DNA of 64,000 nt from an uncultured Schlesneria sp. (lineage in GTDB: Bacteria > Planctomycetota > Planctomycetia > Planctomycetales > Planctomycetaceae): contig CAIULL010000254.1 in assembly GCA_903899985.1 (NCBI GenBank), positions 42,640-106,639 of the forward strand, given 5' to 3'. A program made the position numbers and the translations under genes. Below are positions 18,034 to 28,183 of this stretch, one piece after another. The notes under the pieces were generated by a model. The model made no database searches. It saw nothing but the letters and a program-made list of their open reading frames with translations, and was not told the origin of the DNA. Every line of letters starts with the position of its first letter. The first letter of the stretch is position 1.

Positions 18034-20067
18034 TCAGCTTTCGGCTGTTCCCAATGAAGTCCCCGATTCGATCGTTACCGGTTTGTAACCACCGATTGCC
18101 TTGAAGTAGATCAAAAGGCACAGATAGATCGCTGCCATCGTTGCTGGAATAACCGAATCGGCAACCAGTGTATCTCGGTCACCCTTGATACTGGATTCGA
18201 TCAACTTGACACTGGATTCGATTGACTTGAAACTGGGTTCGATCAATTTGGTCAACTTTTGCTCAGCGGCCGCCATGGTTTCGGAAATTTCGGAATCAGC
18301 AACCGGGGCATCTCGGTCTACCTTGTTACTGATTTCGATCAACTTGATGCTGGATACGATTAAATCTATCACCTTGCGCTCTTCGCTCAACTTTCGCTCA
18401 TCGGCGGTCATTGTTGCCGACGTACCGGAATCGGCAGTCGGTTTTTCTACGTCTCCCTTGATACTGGATTCGATCAACTTAATGCTGGGTTTGATCAGCT
18501 TTTGCTCGTCGGCGGAAAGTTTTGCCAACGAAGCTTCTCCCATATCACCAATCTTGCGAATCGTCTCCAGTACATTCCTTGGGAAATCAGGTTTGCGAAT
18601 CGTGTCCATTACTTTCTGTTCGCCACCAATCTTGCGTAGGTCTTCGAGTGTCTTCTGTGCCGCACCAAGCTTCTTTCCGTCCAGGCCGTAAGCGTCCGGG
18701 AAAATCAGGAACTTACTGGACTTTTCGGCCTTGCTCGACGCGTACAACTCAGGACTCGCCTTTTGCAGGGCTTCACCCGAATATCGGTCCTTGAAATATC
18801 CCAGACCTGGCGAACCGATCAAACCGGCTGACATCATTCCAATTCCACCCATGATGCTGATCGCGATCGCGCCCGTGCGGGGGAACCGGTCGGAGGCGAC
18901 GGCGAGCATGGTTGGCCAGAAGAACGTTTTTCCAATGCCGTAAACGGTCAACGCAAGTAATGCACCGCTGAATGCTTCGATGCGGCTGGTTAAGTTAAGG
19001 CCAATACAGGCCAGGATCGCACAAGTCAGCAGAAGTCCGACTGGTGAGACACCGATCTTCTTTTCGATGAAGTCGGCACAGAACCGCAAGGCAAACATTA
19101 ATGCAGATGTAAACACGAACAGGATTTTACCTTGTTCAGACGACAGGATGTTTCCGGTGATGTTCTGGATCCAGCCATCGGTCCCCAGCTCAACGGCACC
19201 GACGAGCGCGTGTGTGATGAACAAAATGAACAGCAGAATCGATCCCATCGAGAACTTCGTAATGAATCCCACCGCGAGCAATAAGCCCGCTCCAACGGCG
19301 TACCCGATGTACTTGGCGTTGTCTTCACCCAATTGCGGAATACCCTTCAGAACGTCGCCCAGGAACATCGACAACAGGAAGCAAACAACAAGCCCACCGA
19401 GAATCCCGACGTCCTGGAGCATGTCACCCAGCTTCAGACCCTTCTTGGACGCTTCTGATTTTGGGAAGCTTTGACCCAGGAACATGATGCCGTAAATCAC
19501 GGTTGGGATTAGATACAACGAGAGTTGAAGTTTCCAATCCAGCTTCATGCGATCGTCCAGTACCCATCCGAGGATACCGCCGAGGATCAATCCGGCAGGC
19601 CAGCTGGCATGCAGAATGTTGAGATAGTGAGTTCGATTATTCGGGAAGAGGGTTGCCACTAGAGGATTGGCAACTGCTTCCAGGCAGCCGTTCGCCAAAG
19701 CAAACAGAAACATCCCCCAGAACAACATGTTGTATGCGTTATCAGGAGTTGAAGCACCGAATGTGACGACGGCCGATAGAACGTGCAGGGCAAATGCTGT
19801 CGCGACCAGTTTTCCGTAACCAATCTTGTCACAGAGCACGCCGCCAATGATGATTCCGAAACAGAATCCCGAAAAACCGGCACCACCGATTGCACCCAGT
19901 TGAGTACTCGAAAAGCCGTACGCCGCTTGCCAGTTGTCAAAAATTCCGCCGCGGATCGCGAATCCGACGCCTGCGGCGAGAATCGCCATAAATCCCGCCC
20001 ACAGCAGACGCTGTGCGTTGGGTGCCACACTCTCACTGTTTCCACCACTCATTGTTGTTTCCACCAT
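18034..20067 (-). CDS. MFS transporter with expanded, repetitive cytosolic loop
   Basis: 677 residues, some 250 longer than a usual MFS protein. The N-terminal part is canonical: [19 protein letters not shown], then [14 protein letters not shown], the inter-helix 2-3 motif (D-x-x-G-Y/R). Eleven hydrophobic helices run to about residue 425. Between that point and the last helix (about 640) is a hydrophilic stretch of roughly 200 residues with degenerate repeats of the type [18 protein letters not shown] followed by xxxATMxAxExKL. The final helix then reads [16 protein letters not shown]. Overall it resembles FucP/nucleoside-sugar porters, but substrate is unknown. It ends in a strong terminator. 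Confidence 0.8.
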   Translation of the reverse strand: MVETTMSGGNSESVAPNAQRLLWAGFMAILAAGVGFAIRGGIFDNWQAAYGFSSTQLGAIGGAGFSGFCFGIIIGGVLCDKIGYGKLVATAFALHVLSAVVTFGASTPDNAYNMLFWGMFLFALANGCLEAVANPLVATLFPNNRTHYLNILHASWPAGLILGGILGWVLDDRMKLDWKLQLSLYLIPTVIYGIMFLGQSFPKSEASKKGLKLGDMLQDVGILGGLVVCFLLSMFLGDVLKGIPQLGEDNAKYIGYAVGAGLLLAVGFITKFSMGSILLFILFITHALVGAVELGTDGWIQNITGNILSSEQGKILFVFTSALMFALRFCADFIEKKIGVSPVGLLLTCAILACIGLNLTSRIEAFSGALLALTVYGIGKTFFWPTMLAVASDRFPRTGAIAISIMGGIGMMSAGLIGSPGLGYFKDRYSGEALQKASPELYASSKAEKSSKFLIFPDAYGLDGKKLGAAQKTLEDLRKIGGEQKVMDTIRKPDFPRNVLETIRKIGDMGEASLAKLSADEQKLIKPSIKLIESSIKGDVEKPTADSGTSATMTADERKLSEERKVIDLIVSSIKLIEISNKVDRDAPVADSEISETMAAAEQKLTKLIEPSFKSIESSVKLIESSIKGDRDTLVADSVIPATMAAIYLCLLIYFKAIGGYKPVTIESGTSLGTAES

Positions 20068-20308
20068 TAGAAGTTTTGAGAAGGCGCATCCTTGCGAACG
20101 ACTCCGTTGCCGTCACTGACGGCCAGCCGCCAGTGAACCCGGCGAAAGGGATGGCATGCTAACGGGTCGCGAGACATCTTTCCATGAATGGGAACGTAGT
20201 TCTTGATACGTCAGCACGAACTGATACCGTCATAATCGGTGCCACCGGAACAGAGACCTTCGTTCTGCCTGCAGTTTATGGCCGTTCGATGGGATCGCAT
20301 TTTGTCGG

Positions 20309-21298
20309 TCAAACCCGGCGAAGCACCAGCAGGCAATCAGAATGAAACCGAGCTTCGATTCCATCGGGAAAATCAACTGACTTACGATTGGCCAGCATGT
20401 CGACCAATCTGTTCCAATGTGCAAACCCCATCGCCTGACGTGGCCAGTTTTGTATTTGCCATAACTCACAAAACATCTCTCGAATCAAATGTCTCGGCTG
20501 GCCTGCTAATAATGTGACATCAAGGTGACACGAGTCTGGCTGCAGGTCCAACTGACAACGTGCGAGTAATTTTGAAGCGGTATCTTGGATCGCTTTTTCA
20601 ATTTCCGTCGCTTGTTCCGCCAGCCTGCAAAGTGCGGCGTCGACCTGAGGATTGATTTCTTCCCGGAGCAGGGGGAGGACGACGTGGCGAAGTTTGTTAC
20701 GAGTCATCGCTGTGTCGGAATTCGAATAATCCGTTCGATAGCTTTGACTTCGCTCCAACAGAAAGCCTTCAATTTCCCCTCGAATCACGGAAAGAATCGG
20801 GCGGACCAACAAGCGACCCGACGCGGTCGATCTCGTACGTGGTATACCGCACAATCCGGCGATTCCTGTCCCACGAAGGATGTGATGCAATACCGTTTCC
20901 GCCTGATCGGTTGCCGTGTGAGCGAGAGCGACTGCGGGACATCTGAATTTTGCCGCTGAAATCTCCAGAAATTCATATCGAAGTCGCCGAGCCTGCTCTT
21001 CGAGTCCGCTGGCATTTGCAGGGAGAATCCCATCCGGAATTTCTCCAATTTCACTGGGAAGATTCAGTGATGCCGCAAGCTCACGGACCCAGACCGCATC
21101 TGCGTCGCTATCACGACCTCTTAACCGGTGGTTGAGATGAGCAACAAATAATTCCAGCGAGAATTCCGGGCTGAGATCGACCAGCCCCCGGAGCAGAGCC
21201 ACACTGTCGGCACCTCCCGAAACGGCCACTAACAGCCGGGATTTACAAACATCGCATCGTTTCAGTCCGTCGCGAAGTTTTTCAAGGAAGTCAGACAT
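20309..21298 (-). CDS. tilS: tRNA(Ile)-lysidine synthase
   Basis: 329 residues. The N-type ATP pyrophosphatase P-loop LLVAVSGGADSVALLRGLVD lies near residue 25, followed by LFVAHLNHRLRGRDSDAD, EEQARRLRYEFL, VALAHTATDQAETVLHHIL, RGTGIAGLCGI and the Asn-rich NSDTAMTRNKLRHVVLP. These are the diagnostic TilS blocks. The enzyme converts C34 of the CAU anticodon of tRNA-Ile2 to lysidine and is essential. The protein is of the short type, with little of the C-terminal domain found in E. coli TilS. It starts 28 bases after the uroporphyrinogen gene and is probably in its operon. Confidence 0.93.
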   Translation of the reverse strand: MSDFLEKLRDGLKRCDVCKSRLLVAVSGGADSVALLRGLVDLSPEFSLELFVAHLNHRLRGRDSDADAVWVRELAASLNLPSEIGEIPDGILPANASGLEEQARRLRYEFLEISAAKFRCPAVALAHTATDQAETVLHHILRGTGIAGLCGIPRTRSTASGRLLVRPILSVIRGEIEGFLLERSQSYRTDYSNSDTAMTRNKLRHVVLPLLREEINPQVDAALCRLAEQATEIEKAIQDTASKLLARCQLDLQPDSCHLDVTLLAGQPRHLIREMFCELWQIQNWPRQAMGFAHWNRLVDMLANRKSVDFPDGIEARFHSDCLLVLRRV

Positions 21299-21325
21299 TT
21301 TAGTTTTCTTCGCGATCGCAAATCG

Positions 21326-22870
21326 TCAGGGCTTATCAGCAATTGCTGTCTTCATTGCGTCAAACAGCCCTTCCCAGGTGTAGTCTGTCGCCTCCACGTT
21401 GATCGGAAGACCAACCTCACGTGCCGCGGCGGATGTCACCGGGCTGATACTCGCCAATTTCGTTTTGTTGCCCAACCAATTTTTTGCGTCATCGGTCAAC
21501 AGACGTGCGAGATTTCGAGCGATCGAAGGACTTGATAACCCGATCCAGTCGAGTTCACCTCGCTCAATCTGCTGAAGCGAGCTTGAGGGCAGTTGATCCA
21601 AATCACGATTCTGGTAAACAACCAGTTGAGTCAAAGTTGCTCCGACCTTCGCCAGTTCAACGGGCAGGACATCCCGTCCCCGACTGGCACGCGCCCAAAG
21701 GACCTTTTTTCCGGCCACGTGAGGGCTTAACTCGCGGGCCAGTGCCTCAGCGCGGAACTCTGCAGGTATCAGATCCGCTCGTAAAGAATATTTCTCGAGT
21801 GCCGCTGCGGTACTCGGTCCAATCGTCGCCAGCCGTGCATTTCCGAAAGCGCGCATATCCCGGCCAGATTTCCACAAACGACCAAGCAGGGCGTGTACGC
21901 CATTCACGCTGGTAAAGACGATCCAGTCAAATTCGCGCAAACTCAACAACTTTGCGTCAACTTCGTCCCAGCTCTCAGGCGGTGCAATTTCGATTGTCGG
22001 AAGCAAAACCGGCAGTGCGCCAAGTTCCACGGCGCGAAGCGCCGTGTCGTCGGCTTGCTCTTCCGGTCGAGGAATCCCGATCACTTGCCCAAATAACGGG
22101 CGGCCTTCAAACCATCGTGCCTGCTCGCGCTGACGGACGCAATCGCCGACAATCACCAGCGACGGAGCATGCAGTTCGGCGGCGATCGCGAGTTCCGCAA
22201 TGTCTTGCAATGTGCCCGTTACGGCTCGCTGTCTTGGTGTTGTTGCACGACTGACAACACAGACCGGGGTCGACTTTGGTTTGCCCGCTTCCATTAATGA
22301 CTGAGCGATTGCCCCCAGTCGATGCAGCCCCATATAAAAAACTAATGTTCCAGGAAACTTTGCCAAGGCATTGTAATCTAACGAGGTCGACTTCGTTGGA
22401 TCTTCGTGCCCCGTAACAAACGCCACGGCAGAAGCGTGATCCCGGTGGGTTAGGGATATCCCCGTATAAACAGCGGCTCCCGTCGCCGCAGTGATTCCGG
22501 GAACGACTTCAAATGGAATTCCTGCCTCCGAAAGCGCAGCAGCTTCTTCCGATCCACGACCAAAAATGAACGGGTCGCCCCCCTTCAGCCGAACAACCGT
22601 TTTGCCAGACCAAGCCGCCTCAATCAATCGCCGATTAATTTCGTCCTGACGTAGAACGCGACCTTCCGGCCCGTCGACCCGGCAAGTTTGCTCCGCCAAC
22701 GCATGTGAGTATCTCAATAAAAGCGGATTGACCAGTCCGTCGTACAAAACCAGATCAGCTCGCGCCAAACAGTCCGCACCGCGCAAGGTCAATAACCCGG
22801 GGTCCCCCGGACCGGCCCCCACCAGGTAAACACGACCGACAGCAGAGTTAGTGCGTTGCGAAGCAGACAT
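21326..22870 (-). CDS. cobA-hemD: Fused uroporphyrinogen-III C-methyltransferase / uroporphyrinogen-III synthase
   Basis: 514 residues in two domains. Residues 1-250 are the SAM-dependent methyltransferase: GRVYLVGAGPGDPGLLTLRG, then DLVLYDGLV, VRLKGGDPFIFGRGSEE, VPGITAATGAAVYTGISLTH and LVIVGDCV. Residues 260-510 are the HemD fold: FDWIVFTSVNGVHALL, LATIGPSTAAAL, KVLWARASRGRDVLP, DWIGLSSPSIARNL and the final EATDYTWEGLFDAM. The protein closes the uroporphyrinogen III ring and diverts it toward siroheme or cobalamin. This fusion is common in planctomycetes and Gram-positives. The heme branch matters here because the respiratory cluster upstream needs many hemes. Confidence 0.95.
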   Translation of the reverse strand: MSASQRTNSAVGRVYLVGAGPGDPGLLTLRGADCLARADLVLYDGLVNPLLLRYSHALAEQTCRVDGPEGRVLRQDEINRRLIEAAWSGKTVVRLKGGDPFIFGRGSEEAAALSEAGIPFEVVPGITAATGAAVYTGISLTHRDHASAVAFVTGHEDPTKSTSLDYNALAKFPGTLVFYMGLHRLGAIAQSLMEAGKPKSTPVCVVSRATTPRQRAVTGTLQDIAELAIAAELHAPSLVIVGDCVRQREQARWFEGRPLFGQVIGIPRPEEQADDTALRAVELGALPVLLPTIEIAPPESWDEVDAKLLSLREFDWIVFTSVNGVHALLGRLWKSGRDMRAFGNARLATIGPSTAAALEKYSLRADLIPAEFRAEALARELSPHVAGKKVLWARASRGRDVLPVELAKVGATLTQLVVYQNRDLDQLPSSSLQQIERGELDWIGLSSPSIARNLARLLTDDAKNWLGNKTKLASISPVTSAAAREVGLPINVEATDYTWEGLFDAMKTAIADKP

Positions 22871-22915
22871 GAATTGTTTTCACGATGCAGGAAGCCTGCA
22901 TAGAACAGGGAACCT

Positions 22916-24055
22916 TTATTTTTGACTCGTGACCACGAGATTGTCGCGATGGATCACCTCATCGTAGGGGATCGAACCAAGTTCGCGAGTGATCTCGTCT
23001 GTCCGCTTCCCGACAATCGAACAGGCCGCCGACGAATCGTAGTTGGATAATCCTCGAGCAAACTCTTCACCCGACTGGTCCACAATCGATACGACTTCGC
23101 CCTTGACGAATTCACCTTCGACCCGGACCACGCCGATCGCCAGGAGGGATTTTCCCTGTTGCTCGACCGCTCGTCTGGCACCCGCATCGAGCACCAATCG
23201 CCCTTTCGGTGGCATTGTATAACCAATCCAGCGTTTCCAGGCGGAAACTCCGTCTCCTTCTCCAAGAAAGAGAGTTCCGATATCGGTTCCTGAAAGAAGT
23301 TCGTCAAGCACGTTGCGACGTTTACCGTTGGCGATCATGACGTTGACACCAACAGCCGTCGCCGTCCGGACCGCTTCGAGCTTTGTCCCCATGCCTCCCG
23401 TCCCTCGGGAACTTTTCGAGGCACCGACAAGATTCAGCAGGTTATCGTCAAACTTATCAACAAACGGAATCCGTTCACTGGCCGGATTCGTCGGATCACC
23501 CGTCAGCAACCCATCCACCACCGAGAGAATGATCAAGAGATCTGCCTGAATCAGGCCGGCAACCATTGCAGCGAGGCGGTCATTGTCACCAAGCTTGATT
23601 TCCGCAGTACTCACCGAATCATTTTCGTTGATAATGGGGATGACCGAATACTCGGCTAATGTGCGCAACGTGTTTCTTACGTTGAGATAACGACCTCGCC
23701 CCTTAAAATCGTTGGCGGTCAGCAGCAACTGAGCGGCATGGTATCCGTACGGTCGAAAGGCTTTGTCATAAATATGAATTAAATGAGCTTGCCCCGTGGC
23801 CGCTGCAGCTTGAAGGTGCGACAAATCTTTCGGGCGTTCTTTTAGACCCAAAAGCCCCATTCCGGCCCCGATCGCACCACTGGAAACAAGAACAAGCTTG
23901 CGGCCAGACTTGCAGATTCGATGGAGCTGTTCTGCTAACGCTGCGATCCGATCGGCATCAAGGCGATCGTCATCGGTCGAAAGAACATTCGTCCCGACCT
24001 TGACGACCAGAGTTTTCACACGATCTAAAACCTCACGCCTGCGTTCAATCGTCAT
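22916..24055 (-). CDS. proB: Glutamate 5-kinase with PUA domain
   Basis: About 379 residues from the ATG at 24055 ([20 protein letters not shown]); a GTG at 24103 would add 16 residues that include two Cys and look unconserved. The amino-acid kinase domain shows [65 protein letters not shown] and [17 protein letters not shown]-terminal PUA domain begins near residue 290 ([20 protein letters not shown]). It phosphorylates glutamate as the first step of proline synthesis. It precedes the cobA-hemD fusion by 45 bases on the same strand. Confidence 0.94.
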   Translation of the reverse strand: MTIERRREVLDRVKTLVVKVGTNVLSTDDDRLDADRIAALAEQLHRICKSGRKLVLVSSGAIGAGMGLLGLKERPKDLSHLQAAAATGQAHLIHIYDKAFRPYGYHAAQLLLTANDFKGRGRYLNVRNTLRTLAEYSVIPIINENDSVSTAEIKLGDNDRLAAMVAGLIQADLLIILSVVDGLLTGDPTNPASERIPFVDKFDDNLLNLVGASKSSRGTGGMGTKLEAVRTATAVGVNVMIANGKRRNVLDELLSGTDIGTLFLGEGDGVSAWKRWIGYTMPPKGRLVLDAGARRAVEQQGKSLLAIGVVRVEGEFVKGEVVSIVDQSGEEFARGLSNYDSSAACSIVGKRTDEITRELGSIPYDEVIHRDNLVVTSQK

Positions 24056-24653
24056 CAGATCGAATTCTTTCGAAGGTGAATTGCAAGAGCATGGATCATG
24101 CACATTTGCGTCGAGAAACTTGGTATCGGTCGTCCAGCTTTCGTCCCGGTTGCCCTCAAATCACTTTCCACAAATTGGCCGACTCAGCTCTTCAATTGTG
24201 GCGGACACCGCGTCGGCAGCATCGCTAATTAAACATCGCAACGTCACTCACCACCGCCGACAAAAAACTCGGCGAAAAGCAAATCTACGGTCTTGTGCCG
24301 TTGATCGGCAATCTGACGCGTTCGCATCGCTGATTCCAATTCAACGACGCGAGTACATGATTCCATCAGGGTCCGTTCATTGAATCACTTAGACAAAAGT
24401 TGCCGGAAAATGAATTATGAACCGCTGTAACTCTTTTGGGAAGATCATCAGCCGCTTCCAACTTCTTCCTTGAACCGAGAATCCTCAAGTCTTCGGACTG
24501 TAAATGTTTCTTGCTTCTGAGAAATTGCGAAGCGATTGTGAAGCATTAGTTGTCAGGTGGATTGGATGTTGCCAGAATCCGTTCGACGCGCCTTGAGACA
24601 AGGCGGCATCGTCCTTTCTGATCATGTATTACTCGTTCCGGGTCTAAAGCAAC
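24056..24653. promoter_or_regulatory. Divergent intergenic region: presumed promoters of proB and of the respiratory cluster
   Basis: About 600 bases separate proB (minus) from the Rieske gene (plus), the only divergent gap upstream of a 20 kb plus-strand run. The promoter for that run should lie here, most likely in the last 250 bases, which are AT-richer. I cannot identify a convincing -35/-10 pair, operator or riboswitch. Short in-frame ORFs exist, but none looks coding. Confidence 0.4.
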
Positions 24654-25772
24654 ATGGAAGAGAAAAAGCCTTCCACTGCCGATATCCTCGCTAAAATCCG
24701 TGCTCAAAAAGCAGCAGCGGCGGCGGCTCCAGTTGAAACACCTGCGTCCGTATCAGAAACACCAGCAACAGTTGCTGCTTCTGAGTCGGCACCAACCGCG
24801 GCTGCTCCGCCACCTGCCAGTCCGACACCTGCGGCAGTTCCTGGCCCTAAGCCAAGCTCGACGAAAGATATTCTCGCTGCGATCCGTGCTGGTGGTGCAA
24901 AGCCAGCTGCGGCACCCGTCGTGAATACCCCGGCAGCAGCCAGTGCGGCTACTGTCGCATCGACGACTTCCGCTGCACCAACGTCGGCCGCATTGGGTCC
25001 AAAGCTTTCACCGCAAGAAATGCTGCAGAAGATGAGAGAGGCCAAGGGGTCCGCTCCCCCTGCCGCTGCTCCGGCTGCTGCTGTCACAAAAACAACCACG
25101 CCGGTGGCAGCGCCGCCAATGCCGGCCAAACCGCTTCCAGCGGGGAAAGCAGCAAAGCCAGCGGCTGTGCGGCGCGGTATGGCAAGTTTCGCAACAGTTG
25201 CCACGGTGAGTGCACTCTTCCTCACGCTTGGTTATTTGTTGGGAAACAGTTTTTTGATTGCTGTCGGTGCACTCGCCTGGGGTGCTTTGTTGACTCCATT
25301 CATGGCAGCATGGGCTGCTGTGGCAGGAATCAGTGGCATCTGGACGTTGGGCGTCGCACGTTTCATGTTCCCCAACGTGTTGGTCGAACCCCCCTCGAAG
25401 TTCAAAGTCGGGCCTCTCTCTGACTACCCGTTGAATACGGTCTCGAATAAGTGGAAAGACCAATTCGGAATCTGGGTTGTGCATACGGATCAGTACGAAG
25501 GTCGCAACATGATTTTCGCCCTGGCCTCTGTTTGCACGCACTTGGGATGCACGCCGAACTGGCTGGATGGTGAGCAAAAATTTAAGTGCCCGTGTCATGG
25601 GTCTGGATTTTACATGACCGGCATCAACTTCGAAGGCCCGGCGCCACGACCTCTTGAGCGAATGGGGCTGCGGATTGCTGAAGACGGTATGCTGGAAGTG
25701 AACAAGAGTGTGAAGTTCCAGGAAGAAATGGGCCAGTGGACCGATACAACCTCTTATGTTGAAGTTGTTTAG
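24654..25772 (+). CDS. Rieske iron-sulfur protein with long Pro/Ala-rich N-terminal extension
   Basis: 372 residues, about twice the usual size. Residues 1-170 are Pro/Ala-rich and carry three related short helices: STADILAKIRAQKAA, STKDILAAIRAGGAK and LSPQEMLQKMREAKG. Two hydrophobic segments follow at about 180-235 (SFATVATVSALFLTLGYLLG and a second). The Rieske domain has CTHLGC at 294-299 and CPCHGSGF at 312-319, so the 2Fe-2S ligands are Cys294, His296, Cys312 and His315, with the disulfide Cys299/Cys314. The domain ends with GPAPRPLERMGLRI. It is the first gene of the respiratory cluster and the electron acceptor from quinol in the bc complex. Confidence 0.93.
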   Translation: MEEKKPSTADILAKIRAQKAAAAAAPVETPASVSETPATVAASESAPTAAAPPPASPTPAAVPGPKPSSTKDILAAIRAGGAKPAAAPVVNTPAAASAATVASTTSAAPTSAALGPKLSPQEMLQKMREAKGSAPPAAAPAAAVTKTTTPVAAPPMPAKPLPAGKAAKPAAVRRGMASFATVATVSALFLTLGYLLGNSFLIAVGALAWGALLTPFMAAWAAVAGISGIWTLGVARFMFPNVLVEPPSKFKVGPLSDYPLNTVSNKWKDQFGIWVVHTDQYEGRNMIFALASVCTHLGCTPNWLDGEQKFKCPCHGSGFYMTGINFEGPAPRPLERMGLRIAEDGMLEVNKSVKFQEEMGQWTDTTSYVEVV

Positions 25773-25839
25773 TCCCTTGAAGTGGCCGATCGTATTGCGT
25801 GTTTTGTGAGTTTGGTGGGATTCAGTCGGGGATCGTTCG

Positions 25840-26613
25840 ATGTCTGTTGGTGACTACATTCGCGGTTCGCAGATCTGGAAGAGTATCTTTCGGCACCCTG
25901 CGCCGGTTGATCGCCGCAATCGTGTTGTGGTGATGCTCACCAATTTCTTCCTTCACCTGCATCCGGTGTCGGTCAAGCAGCAGGGGATTGCCCTCTCGTA
26001 CACCTGGTGTATGGGTGGGATCACGTTCTTCCTGTTCCTGGTGGAAACGATCACCGGCGTGTTGCTGATGTTCTACTACCGTCCGACGCTCGAATTTGCC
26101 TTCAATGATATCTTAGCGCTGCGTGACGTCACTACGCTGGGAATCATGCGAGAAATTCATCGATGGTCAGCCCACTCGATGGTGATCACCGTCTGGTTGC
26201 ATATGTACCGAGTATTTCTCACGGGAAGTTATAAACCACCGCGCGAATTCAACTGGGTGATTGGCGTGTTGTTGCTCGTCCTGACTTTGCTCCTCTCCTT
26301 TACTGGGTACTTGCTCCCATGGGATCAATTGGCGATCTGGGCGATCACCGTCGGTTCCAACATGGCTCGTGCAACGCCGTTCCTCGGTTACGAGGGTCCT
26401 GGTGCACAGCTGCTGAACATTGGAGGATACGATCTCATCACGAACGGGAGTGATGCTCGATTCCTTCTGTTGGGTAGCCGATTCGTCGGTGAGGCGACGT
26501 TGAACCGATTCTATATCCTGCACTGTGTTGCCATTCCTCTGGTGGTATCGCTGTTAATTGCGATCCACTTCTGGCGGGTTCGCAAGGATGGTGGTATCAG
26601 CCAGCCACTGTAA
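25840..26613 (+). CDS. Cytochrome b, N-terminal (b6-like) subunit
   Basis: 257 residues with four transmembrane helices. Heme ligands are visible as two pairs: His107 and His121 in IHRWSAHSMVITVWLHMYRV, and His228 and His243 around CVAIPLVVSLLIAI. The second pair has 14 intervening residues, the spacing of cytochrome b6 rather than the 13 of mitochondrial cytochrome b. Other b6-like features are LTGSYKPPREFNWVIGVLLL and FTGYLLPWDQLAIWA. The protein is truncated after helix D because the C-terminal half is a separate gene 95 bases downstream. It forms the Qi/Qo core of a quinol:cytochrome c oxidoreductase. Confidence 0.93.
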   Translation: MSVGDYIRGSQIWKSIFRHPAPVDRRNRVVVMLTNFFLHLHPVSVKQQGIALSYTWCMGGITFFLFLVETITGVLLMFYYRPTLEFAFNDILALRDVTTLGIMREIHRWSAHSMVITVWLHMYRVFLTGSYKPPREFNWVIGVLLLVLTLLLSFTGYLLPWDQLAIWAITVGSNMARATPFLGYEGPGAQLLNIGGYDLITNGSDARFLLLGSRFVGEATLNRFYILHCVAIPLVVSLLIAIHFWRVRKDGGISQPL

Positions 26614-26708
26614 AGACTTTCAACAAAGTGGTTTGAATTGGGTTTTTGATTAACGGCTTAATGGAAACATGATTCACTCAGACTGTTGGGTGGCAGACAA
26701 CAAGTACT

Positions 26709-28094
26709 ATGACTCACTTAACACATAATCCAGATCTCACTTCCTCAGTCATCTACGGGCTGGGGTGGGTTTACTTGCTGTTGTTCCTGATGAATGCTTA
26801 CTGGGTGCGGCGTAGCTATGCCGTTGACGGTAATTTTCGTCTCAGCCTCGGCGGGATTCTTGGTAAGGGTGAGCAGATTCCCGTAGCCGCCTTCTGGGCT
26901 GTCTACGCGGGACTCCTGCTGATGTTGGCTGTCACACACCTCACTGGTGCCAATAATCCTCTTCAGTTTTCGCTGAAGATGCCCGAGATCCTGAAAGAGC
27001 CGATCAATCGAGCTTCCAATCCGGTCGCTTTTTTCATCGGCTCGACGGCAATCTACGTGCTTATGATCGTCTTGCGTAAGTGGTGGACAACTCCCACCGC
27101 AGGATGGATCTTACTGAATCTCTCAATTTTGTTTCTGGCTCTAAGCGTCACAGACTACGACTTCCGTCAGATCGTTGGTAAGCCTGACAACGTACCAATC
27201 GTGGCGATGCTTTACATCGTCGGTTTTTTCACGTGGCTGTACTTCAAGAAATCGGTCGATAACGATGAGCGTATCGCCGCTGGCAGGCCACTTTTTGAGC
27301 AGGAAAACAACGAAAAGGTCCTGACATGGCCAGATCTGGTCTACTCAGAACTCATCTGCATGGTGCTGCTGACCGCAGTGCTGATCGCCTGGGGAATTGT
27401 CCTTCAGGCTCCGTTGGAAGAACCGGCCTCTGCTGCGAAAACTCCGAATCCTTCGAAGGCGCCGTGGTACTTCCTGGGTCTTCAGGAAATGTTGGTTTAC
27501 TTCGACCCCTGGATGGCCGGGGTGGTGTTGCCAAGTGTCATTCTTGTTGGCCTGATGGCTGTTCCTTACATCGATTTCAATAAGGAAGGGAACGGCTACT
27601 ATACGTTTAATCAACGTAAGTTTGCGGTTTCGACGTTCTTATTCGGGTTCTTGCCACTGTGGGTGGCAATGATTGTGCTGGGAACATTCCTGAGAGGTCC
27701 GAACTGGAACTTCTTCAGTCCCTACGAATTCTGGGATGTTCATAAGCTGGAATTATTGAACAACATCAATCTTTCAGAGTTGTTCTGGATCAAAGGGCTC
27801 GGACGTCCGCTTCCGGTGGTCCCACCCGGCGCGACGTTTGCGCAACAGGCTCCAATTATCCTGTTGCGAGAGTGGTTGGGATTGGTGGGTGTCGCGTTCT
27901 ATCTCGTGGTTTTGCCAAATATCATGGCTGCCACTGTCTTCAAGAAGTTTTATGTCAGAATGGGCTTCTTGCGGTACATGGTCCTGGCCAACCTGATGCT
28001 CATGATGATGTCATTGCCAATTAAAATGGTTTTGCGATGGGCAGTGAATCTAAAATACATCGTGGCAATTCCTGAGTGGTTCTTCAACATTTGA
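26709..28094 (+). CDS. Cytochrome b C-terminal subunit with N-terminal membrane extension
   Basis: 461 residues, against about 160 for b6f subunit IV. Residues 1-200 add roughly five hydrophobic helices not found in subunit IV (WVYLLLFLMNAYWVRRSY, AFWAVYAGLLLMLAVTHLTG, and others). The conserved half begins around 215 and contains PNPSKAPWYFLGLQEMLVYF. Here the Qo-site PEWY motif reads P252-W253-Y254 with no Glu between Pro and Trp. Three further helices include GVVLPSVILVGLMAVPYID and a long terminal pair. With the upstream b6-like protein this forms a complete split cytochrome b. The extension may anchor the octaheme partner. Confidence 0.88.
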   Translation: MTHLTHNPDLTSSVIYGLGWVYLLLFLMNAYWVRRSYAVDGNFRLSLGGILGKGEQIPVAAFWAVYAGLLLMLAVTHLTGANNPLQFSLKMPEILKEPINRASNPVAFFIGSTAIYVLMIVLRKWWTTPTAGWILLNLSILFLALSVTDYDFRQIVGKPDNVPIVAMLYIVGFFTWLYFKKSVDNDERIAAGRPLFEQENNEKVLTWPDLVYSELICMVLLTAVLIAWGIVLQAPLEEPASAAKTPNPSKAPWYFLGLQEMLVYFDPWMAGVVLPSVILVGLMAVPYIDFNKEGNGYYTFNQRKFAVSTFLFGFLPLWVAMIVLGTFLRGPNWNFFSPYEFWDVHKLELLNNINLSELFWIKGLGRPLPVVPPGATFAQQAPIILLREWLGLVGVAFYLVVLPNIMAATVFKKFYVRMGFLRYMVLANLMLMMMSLPIKMVLRWAVNLKYIVAIPEWFFNI

Positions 28095-28183
28095 CATTGT
28101 TTGACCGATTTGTGCGAGACTGACATTCGTAACTGAGCGAACTGTTGATCCGCTGACGACATAATAAGGATGGGTTCGGTATC

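Noticed and set aside
24704..25225. Long minus-strand open frame opposite the Rieske extension
   Set aside because: It is an antisense reading of the Pro/Ala-rich leader, giving low-complexity Ala/Gly/Val residues; the plus-strand Rieske gene explains the region.
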